DNA of 11,384 bases. Origin: an uncultured Chitinophagaceae bacterium (GTDB lineage Bacteria; Bacteroidota; Bacteroidia; Chitinophagales; Chitinophagaceae). Made by a program: the position numbers and the translations under genes. Under the pieces are notes generated by a model that was not told where the DNA came from, ran no database searches, and worked only from the letters and a program-made list of their open reading frames with translations. The stretch lies in assembly GCA_903841915.1 (NCBI GenBank), contig CAIMKO010000070.1, positions 1 through 11,384 on the forward strand. Reading direction: 5' to 3'. The stretch's first letter is position 1. Each line of letters starts with the position of its first letter. Below, piece after piece: positions 6,332 through 11,384 of this stretch.

Positions 6332-7153
6332 TTATTCTAAGAATTTTAGCTTTAAGAGACTTCTCTTTTGAGCATTTAATCCCATTACTTTTTCTAAATA
6401 CGCATCAATGGATCCATATTGGGTTTTAATAGATGTGAAAGTTGATTGAATATACGATTCCTTCGCTGCCATCATATTTCCGGCGGAAACCTCATCTAAC
6501 TTATAGTATTGAACCATTGCTTTAATGGCTTTTTCATTTTCATTCCTTCTGTAATAATTAGTAGCCAGATAATCTTCTACAATTGTTTTTTCATCCACAC
6601 CCAATGCAAATAATATCAATGCAGCCGCTATTCCTGTTCTGTCTTTTCCTGCTGAACAATGAAATAAAAGAGAACTATCCTTGTTCAGTTGTAGTAATTC
6701 TTCAAACATAGGTTGGTAGCGCTTTTGAAAGGGGGTAAGGTCGCTGTAGAATTTTACCAATCCCGAATCATTTTTAATAGATCTCATCATATTCTTTAAG
6801 TAATTGCTATCGCCTATATTCTCACTTCCTGCAGGCAGAGAAATTCTGGTTGTTGTTGCCGGGATCTTGTCAGGAGCGATCTTCACTTCATAGGGCCCTC
6901 TGAAATCGAGGTCATATGCGATCGATAATTTTTGCAATTCATCAATATCATTGGCTGTTAATTTGTCTAAAGCTGCACTGCGATACAGCTTTCCCCATTT
7001 CACTTTTTTACCCTCCCGGGTAGTATAGCCTCCGATGTCTCTGAAGTTAACGGCTCCCTGCAATTTTATTTCACGCTTAGTGCTATCAGCTATTTGCGCT
7101 TGAACTGAAGTGACAGTGATCAATAAAAATGAATAAATAAAAAATAATTTCAT
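6332..7153 (-). CDS. Exported Cys-dependent tyrosine/dual-specificity-type phosphatase
   Basis: The product is 273 residues with a signal peptide at 1-19 (ending VQA), so it is likely periplasmic. The catalytic P-loop is HCSAGKDRTG at 165-174, with nucleophile Cys166 and phosphate-binding Arg172. NFRDIGGY at 36-43 and DLDFRGPYE at 81-89 are typical of the bacterial tyrosine phosphatase family Y_phosphatase3 (relatives of Listeria LipA and mycobacterial PtpB). Those enzymes dephosphorylate phosphotyrosine and in several cases phosphoinositides or other phospho-alcohols. In this setting a small phosphorylated molecule or lipid headgroup is a more natural substrate than protein, but that is inference. 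The gene begins 35 bases after the amidohydrolase stop and is presumably co-transcribed with it. A strong terminator-like hairpin follows it. Confidence 0.88.
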   Translation of the reverse strand: MKLFFIYSFLLITVTSVQAQIADSTKREIKLQGAVNFRDIGGYTTREGKKVKWGKLYRSAALDKLTANDIDELQKLSIAYDLDFRGPYEVKIAPDKIPATTTRISLPAGSENIGDSNYLKNMMRSIKNDSGLVKFYSDLTPFQKRYQPMFEELLQLNKDSSLLFHCSAGKDRTGIAAALILFALGVDEKTIVEDYLATNYYRRNENEKAIKAMVQYYKLDEVSAGNMMAAKESYIQSTFTSIKTQYGSIDAYLEKVMGLNAQKRSLLKLKFLE

Positions 7154-7188
7154 GTTGATGATTATTACTGATTCGAAAATCTATCTGT

Positions 7189-8922
7189 TTAATTTGCTGT
7201 ATAAGCCAATTTGCCGTCAACCCAGGTTTCTTTGATATGTATATTATGTATTTGATCAGCCGCAATTGTAATAGGGTCTTCTTCAATTAACACAAAATCG
7301 GCAAACATTCCTTTAGATATGGTTCCTTTTTTATTGCCTTCACCTGTTGCTGCAGCCCCGCCTTTTGTAAACATGATCAGCGCATCTTCCGCATCAACAG
7401 ATTGCTTAGGTCCCAATTTTTTACCGCTGCCGGTTGTTCTTAACACTGCAGATTCCCATCTTGCTCTTGCATCAAAATCAGATACCGGTGCGTCAGAATG
7501 CATGGCCGGTAACACTCCTGCATCTAAAAAGCTTCTGGTTGCAAACATTCTGTTTAATCGCTCTTCTCCATAGGGCTCTAACAAATCGCCCAACTCATTA
7601 ATATAACTATGTAAAACCGGGATCACGCCTAATTTTTTTATTCTGGCAATAATACTGTCGTTGATTACACTGCAATGTTCGATACGATGGTGTATGTTCA
7701 ATGGATTTCCTGTTGCATAGGCTTTTTCAAGCGCATTCAACACCATTTCGATCTCTCTGTCACCATTACTATGGACACATATTTGCAATCCTTTTTTATG
7801 TATTGCCAGAAACAAAGAATCTAACTGCGCCTGTGTTCTTTTATATGGAATGCCATAATAATCTTTTTGCCCTGTGGCAGGATTGATCATGTCATAAGGC
7901 TCATATAACCAACATGTTTTTCCACTTAAGGAATTGCCATGAAATACTTTGATCGATTTTACCCTAAGAAAGTTTGTTTCAACTTGAGGTATTGTACCAT
8001 TGTCATAATAACTCAGTGCTTTCCATTCATCCGTTTCATGATGTGCATCGCCGCCTTCCATTTCGGGCAGTAATTTGTCTACGATCATGATATTGAAACG
8101 CATGGGGAAATTTTCCTTTATCAATGCGTAATAAATTTTTAAGCGGTTTGTATCAGTACCGGCATCACCGATACTGGTGATCCCAAAGGATAACAGGTTT
8201 TTAAAATAGCTCTTATAATTAGAAAATTCCTGTTCAAAACTATGTTTTGGAAAAGGCAGTATGGCTGCATTATTGGTAAGATTACGCGAAGCGGATTCTT
8301 TGCAAATACCATTGGGTGAACCATCTGCATATCTGTCAAATGCCCCACCTGCCGGATCTTTTGTTTCTTTTGTAATTTGATTTATGGAAAGCAGATAAGA
8401 ATTCGCCGCAGATTTATGGCCTGAAGCATGTGTTATAAAAACAGGGTGATCAACAGTTGCCTTATCCAAAAAGTGACGCAAGGGTTCACTGCCTAATTTA
8501 CTTTCATTATAGCCTCTGCCACGTATTAACATCCCCTTTGGTGTGATAGCCGCTTTCTTAGCAAGAATGGTTATAAGACTATTCATGCTGGTAACAGTAT
8601 CTAAACGAATCACATGATCCAATTGACTAAAAGGGGTTTCCGGACCGGGATGCAGGTGAACATCATTTAACCCCGGGATCAGCGTTTTTCCTTTTGCATC
8701 GATCAATTTTGTTTCCGGGCTTTTATATTCTAACGCCTTTGTATTATCCCCCACAAATAAGATCATTCCATCTTTAACCACTAATGCTTCATGCCTGTCG
8801 CCTTTTTTGACTGCCGTGATGATATTGGCATTGGTGATGATAAGGTCTGCTTTTTGAGCGAAACCTGAGTTCGTCACACTTAAAAAGATAATAATGAAAA
8901 TAAACAACTGAAATTTTTTCAT
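7189..8922 (-). CDS. Exported YtcJ-type metal-dependent amidohydrolase
   Basis: I place the start at 8922, giving 577 residues, because a clean signal peptide begins there (MKKFQLF, hydrophobic run, SGFA before Q23). An upstream ATG at 9009 would add 29 residues in front of it and overlap the SusD gene. Amidohydrolase-superfamily metal-site motifs are visible: His89-x-His91 (DVHLHPG), Lys325 in SIKVFHGN (candidate carboxylated lysine), His384 (VHSNGDREI), His416 in RIEHC and Asp477 in MHSDAPV. The C-terminus, with KGTISKGMFADFVLIEEDP, rejoins the small beta-sandwich domain. It belongs to amidohydrolase family 3. Members cleave amide, formamide or cyclic ureide bonds, and most have no assigned substrate. 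It lies between SusD and the phosphatase, so it probably processes the same imported ligand in the periplasm. Confidence 0.88.
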   Translation of the reverse strand: MKKFQLFIFIIIFLSVTNSGFAQKADLIITNANIITAVKKGDRHEALVVKDGMILFVGDNTKALEYKSPETKLIDAKGKTLIPGLNDVHLHPGPETPFSQLDHVIRLDTVTSMNSLITILAKKAAITPKGMLIRGRGYNESKLGSEPLRHFLDKATVDHPVFITHASGHKSAANSYLLSINQITKETKDPAGGAFDRYADGSPNGICKESASRNLTNNAAILPFPKHSFEQEFSNYKSYFKNLLSFGITSIGDAGTDTNRLKIYYALIKENFPMRFNIMIVDKLLPEMEGGDAHHETDEWKALSYYDNGTIPQVETNFLRVKSIKVFHGNSLSGKTCWLYEPYDMINPATGQKDYYGIPYKRTQAQLDSLFLAIHKKGLQICVHSNGDREIEMVLNALEKAYATGNPLNIHHRIEHCSVINDSIIARIKKLGVIPVLHSYINELGDLLEPYGEERLNRMFATRSFLDAGVLPAMHSDAPVSDFDARARWESAVLRTTGSGKKLGPKQSVDAEDALIMFTKGGAAATGEGNKKGTISKGMFADFVLIEEDPITIAADQIHNIHIKETWVDGKLAYTAN

Positions 8923-8936
8923 ACTGGATATTTTAT

Positions 8937-8967
8937 AAACAAGGGAGCTTAAGAAGCCCCCTTGTTT
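8937..8967 (-). terminator. Strong intercistronic hairpin between SusD and the amidohydrolase
   Basis: A 9-bp perfect stem (AAACAAGGG at 8937-8945 with CCCTTGTTT at 8959-8967) continues after one mismatch into 4 more pairs (8947-8950 with 8954-8957) around a 3-base loop. It lies 26 bases past the SusD stop and 14 bases before the amidohydrolase ATG. On the minus strand it is followed by TATAAAATA rather than a T run. It is therefore more likely a processing, stability or partial-attenuation element that lowers downstream genes relative to SusCD than a full terminator. Confidence 0.6.
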
Positions 8968-8993
8968 AAATAAAATTGATCTTGTTCCAAAAA

Positions 8994-10598
8994 TTATTTT
9001 GTTAACCAAGTATCTTTTGTAACATCATCAGATCCGGAAAACTGAGATGCAAGCGCTGCTAAATAATTTGCATTGTTATAGTTGATCTCCGATAAAGGAT
9101 ATAACCAACGTCTTGGAATGGCACCTGTTGTAGTTCCTGTACCGGCTCCATTTGAACTAAACGCAGGGACGCCTGTTCTTCTGGCATTCATAAAAGCTTC
9201 GTAGCCTGAATTCATAAACAATGCCACATATTTTTGATTCAAAATTTGCGTAAGTGCTGTAGCAGGATTCGCAGTATTATATGCTACATTAGCTAAAAAA
9301 GTTGCATTATCCGTAGTTACAGTACCCAAGCTTGAACCAGCTACATTAGAAATGGTAACAGTAGAACTTGAAGTGGTACTCAATCCGAAATTTTTGAAAG
9401 AAGCACTAATACCGTTATTGTACCAGGTAGCTGCATCAGTTGCAGTTAAGGTTGGAGCCCATCCTCTATTAATTCCTTCTGCTATATTAAAGCACAATTC
9501 AGGATAACCGATAAAAATAAACGGTTCGTAAGTGGTTAATGTGTAAGCTGAAACAAAGCCGTTACCAAAATAACGCATACCGTTAAAAGCAGAAATAACA
9601 TTGGTAGCACCTTGATTCTGTAATACTGTTAATGAAGAACTTGGAACACCGCCAACGTATGAGCTGAAACTGCCAATGCCCCCACCCGTTATTGGACATG
9701 CCATTAAAAACGTACGAGGATCAGCATTTGTTCTTGTGATCGACAAAACAGTTTCGCCCACATTTTGAAAGTTATTATAAGCATTGTTACCCTGAGCATA
9801 AGGTGGATACAAATTAGATGCTACAAATTTATATACCATATTATCGCTATTACTTGTCATGATAGGATAAGCTGTTGGATTGGTTACAATTGCTGCAAAT
9901 TGTGATTTAATGTTTAAATCTGCATTATCATCGGCACGTTTACTCAAGCTAATCAATACTCTTAACTTATATGTATTAATCAATTTTTGCCATTGCAAAT
10001 TGGTCAGTCCAAAAATATCGCCACCATCAAAAGCTGCACTTGCATTTCCTGCAGCACTATTCACGGTACCCATAATCGTATTAGCTGTATCTAATAAAGC
10101 CAAAGCTGTTTTATAAACTGTTTTCTGTGCATCAAAAACAGGCGTAACATTAGAAGGGTCGCCGGCCTGACTCATCGGAATATCACCAACTCTTTGCGAT
10201 AACCAAACGGCCGAATAAGCACGCAAAAATTTAGAAAGCGCAAAATATTTATTGTTGGTTGTACCCAATTGAGATTTTGCTTGTTTCTCTAATGCGATAG
10301 CATATTTTAATATTTGATAACTATCAGCAGAATAACTCCATCCATAGGTATTATCACCCCAATACTTAGAATAATTAGATACCTGATACTGATCATATTT
10401 GTAAACATTTCCACCAAACGGGGTTTCTTCAGTAAGTATAAAGTTAGCGGTAACATTATTAATGATAAGAGACAAAGGCAAAACAGAACTAGCAGAAGCT
10501 GCATTGGGGTTAGATTCTAAATCCCCTTTTTGGCAGCTGGTGATCGACATTGTTATCAATGCACCTAAAGCTAAAGTGAATAATAATTTGATTTTCAT
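8994..10598 (-). CDS. SusD/RagB-family outer-membrane lipoprotein (SusD-like_2 type)
   Basis: The product is 534 residues with a lipoprotein signal peptide ending at Cys22 (SITSC); the following QKGDLE resembles a surface-export signal. The helical repeat region typical of SusD is visible at about 119-146 (FLRAYSAVWLSQRVGDIP). The C-terminal signatures GYPELCFNIAEGINRGW (364-380), QKYVALFMNSGYEAFMNARR (455-474) and IPRRWLYPLSEINYN (494-508) fit the SusD-like_2 subgroup. SusD proteins cap the SusC channel and capture the ligand at the cell surface. The neighbouring genes are hydrolases of phosphorus and amide bonds, not glycosidases, so the ligand is probably not a plain glycan. The start is 28 bases after the SusC stop, the usual tight SusC-SusD pairing. 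Confidence 0.93.
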   Translation of the reverse strand: MKIKLLFTLALGALITMSITSCQKGDLESNPNAASASSVLPLSLIINNVTANFILTEETPFGGNVYKYDQYQVSNYSKYWGDNTYGWSYSADSYQILKYAIALEKQAKSQLGTTNNKYFALSKFLRAYSAVWLSQRVGDIPMSQAGDPSNVTPVFDAQKTVYKTALALLDTANTIMGTVNSAAGNASAAFDGGDIFGLTNLQWQKLINTYKLRVLISLSKRADDNADLNIKSQFAAIVTNPTAYPIMTSNSDNMVYKFVASNLYPPYAQGNNAYNNFQNVGETVLSITRTNADPRTFLMACPITGGGIGSFSSYVGGVPSSSLTVLQNQGATNVISAFNGMRYFGNGFVSAYTLTTYEPFIFIGYPELCFNIAEGINRGWAPTLTATDAATWYNNGISASFKNFGLSTTSSSTVTISNVAGSSLGTVTTDNATFLANVAYNTANPATALTQILNQKYVALFMNSGYEAFMNARRTGVPAFSSNGAGTGTTTGAIPRRWLYPLSEINYNNANYLAALASQFSGSDDVTKDTWLTK

Positions 10599-10626
10599 TT
10601 TTTAAATTTTATACTGATGAATAAGT

Positions 10627-11384
10627 TTAGAATGAAAGATTGATATTGAATCCGAATTTGCGTGTACTGGAGCTTTGTAAAGCACCGTTTGCAGCAACAC
10701 CACCTACACTTAGATCAGAAGCATTAAATCCTGACGGATATTGGTCTATATCGAAATCCTTTCTTTTAGCAAAGTATAATAAGTTTTTGCCTACTAAAGA
10801 GAAGGAAGCGGATTTAATTAAACCATGTCCCCATTTTGGCAGATCCATTGTATAAGACAACACCACTTCACGCAATTTTACAAATGATCTGTCGATCATA
10901 AAGTATTCATCAAAGTTTGCTTTTAAGTTACCCGTTAAGTATGATTGAACTAATGCCGATGTAGTATTTGGAGCAAATGTTAAACTACCGATATTAGATA
11001 TAACTCCGTTTTGGAAAGTGGGTGTACCTGAAGCAATTTGTACGCCGGGACCAAATTCATTCCCCAATAATGATGGTGTTGGGGCATTGGTACCTTGGTT
11101 TGTTGATTGCCATTCTTTTAAACGGGCAGCACCAATTACACCTTGTACAGTTTGAATATCTGTTCCACCTTGCATGGTAGCATAGTAATTGTAATCATAG
11201 ATCTTACCACCAATACGTCCGTCGAATTGAAAACTAAGGCTTAGGTTTTTATAAGTGAATTTATTGCCAAAACCAAAAGTAAAATCAGGATTTAAATAAC
11301 CTAATGAACCCAATCGTTGGTCATTACTACCGCTTGCTTTTTGTAATACGCCACCTGAATAAACAATATTACCCGAACCATCTC
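10627..11384 (-). CDS. SusC/RagA-family TonB-dependent outer-membrane transporter (C-terminal part, 5' end outside window)
   Basis: The frame is open to the window edge, giving about 252 residues of the barrel's C-terminal end. Typical SusC landmarks are LGSLGYLNPDFTFGFGNKFT, a FDGRIGGKIYDYNYY strand pair, DRSFVKLREVVLSYTMDLPK and SLVGKNLLYFAKRKDFDID. The end is STRKFGFNINLSF, whose terminal Phe suits insertion by the BAM machinery. A TTG at about 11313 is not the start, since coding continues upstream of it. SusC imports ligand with TonB/ExbBD energy and partners with the SusD just downstream. Plug domain, TonB box and the operon promoter are all outside the window. Confidence 0.93.
   Translation of the reverse strand, partial: DGSGNIVYSGGVLQKASGSNDQRLGSLGYLNPDFTFGFGNKFTYKNLSLSFQFDGRIGGKIYDYNYYATMQGGTDIQTVQGVIGAARLKEWQSTNQGTNAPTPSLLGNEFGPGVQIASGTPTFQNGVISNIGSLTFAPNTTSALVQSYLTGNLKANFDEYFMIDRSFVKLREVVLSYTMDLPKWGHGLIKSASFSLVGKNLLYFAKRKDFDIDQYPSGFNASDLSVGGVAANGALQSSSTRKFGFNINLSF

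Noticed and set aside
7189..9009. Longer amidohydrolase beginning at the ATG at 9009
   Set aside because: It would put 29 residues ahead of a well-formed signal peptide, overlap the SusD gene and read through the intercistronic hairpin. The start at 8922 is better.
10307..10520. Overlapping small open frames on both strands inside the SusD gene
   Set aside because: They are out-of-frame shadows with no signal or domain, while the SusD frame explains the region completely.
10627..11313. SusC-like gene starting at TTG 11313
   Set aside because: The same frame stays open to the window edge with SusC-like sequence, so the gene is simply cut by the window.

Overview
The window looks like the chromosome of an AT-rich Bacteroidota bacterium, probably Chitinophagaceae or a close relative. 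The reasons are a SusC/SusD outer-membrane pair, Bacteroidota-type signal peptides ending in A-Q, weak or absent Shine-Dalgarno sequences, and long A/T tracts. The family placement is an inference from general character. No rRNA, tRNA, CRISPR array or insertion sequence is visible.

Layout. (1) Bases 1-1018, minus strand: the N-terminal part of an exported nucleotide pyrophosphatase/phosphodiesterase (NPP) family enzyme, cut by the window edge. (2) Bases 1019-1317: a divergent intergenic region. (3) Bases 1318-4480, plus strand: a tight three-gene operon with gaps of 7 and 3 bases. It encodes a zinc-type alcohol dehydrogenase of the phosphonate-associated group, a phosphonatase-like (PhnX-like) HAD hydrolase, and a 12-helix MFS transporter of the DUF5690 type with organophosphate-antiporter-like signatures. 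(4) Bases 4481-4619: a convergent intergenic region. (5) Bases 4620-11384, minus strand: a co-directional series read from the right edge. It runs SusC (C-terminal part only), SusD lipoprotein, exported YtcJ-type amidohydrolase, exported Cys-dependent tyrosine/lipid phosphatase, a small exported hypothetical protein, and an exported phosphonoacetate-hydrolase-like (PhnA-type) enzyme. Two strong inverted repeats lie inside this series. One follows SusD. The other follows the phosphatase and resembles an intrinsic terminator with an alternative pairing partner.

Working interpretation (inference): this is an organophosphorus, probably organophosphonate, scavenging locus of PUL-like architecture. 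SusCD would bring a ligand across the outer membrane. Exported NPP-fold hydrolases, the phosphatase and the amidohydrolase would trim it in the periplasm. The OPA-like transporter would import the small product. The dehydrogenase and the phosphonatase-like enzyme would then oxidise it and cleave the C-P bond in the cytoplasm. No aminotransferase (PhnW) is in the window, so an alcohol-type phosphonate such as 2-hydroxyethylphosphonate is a plausible substrate. None of the substrates can be proven from sequence.
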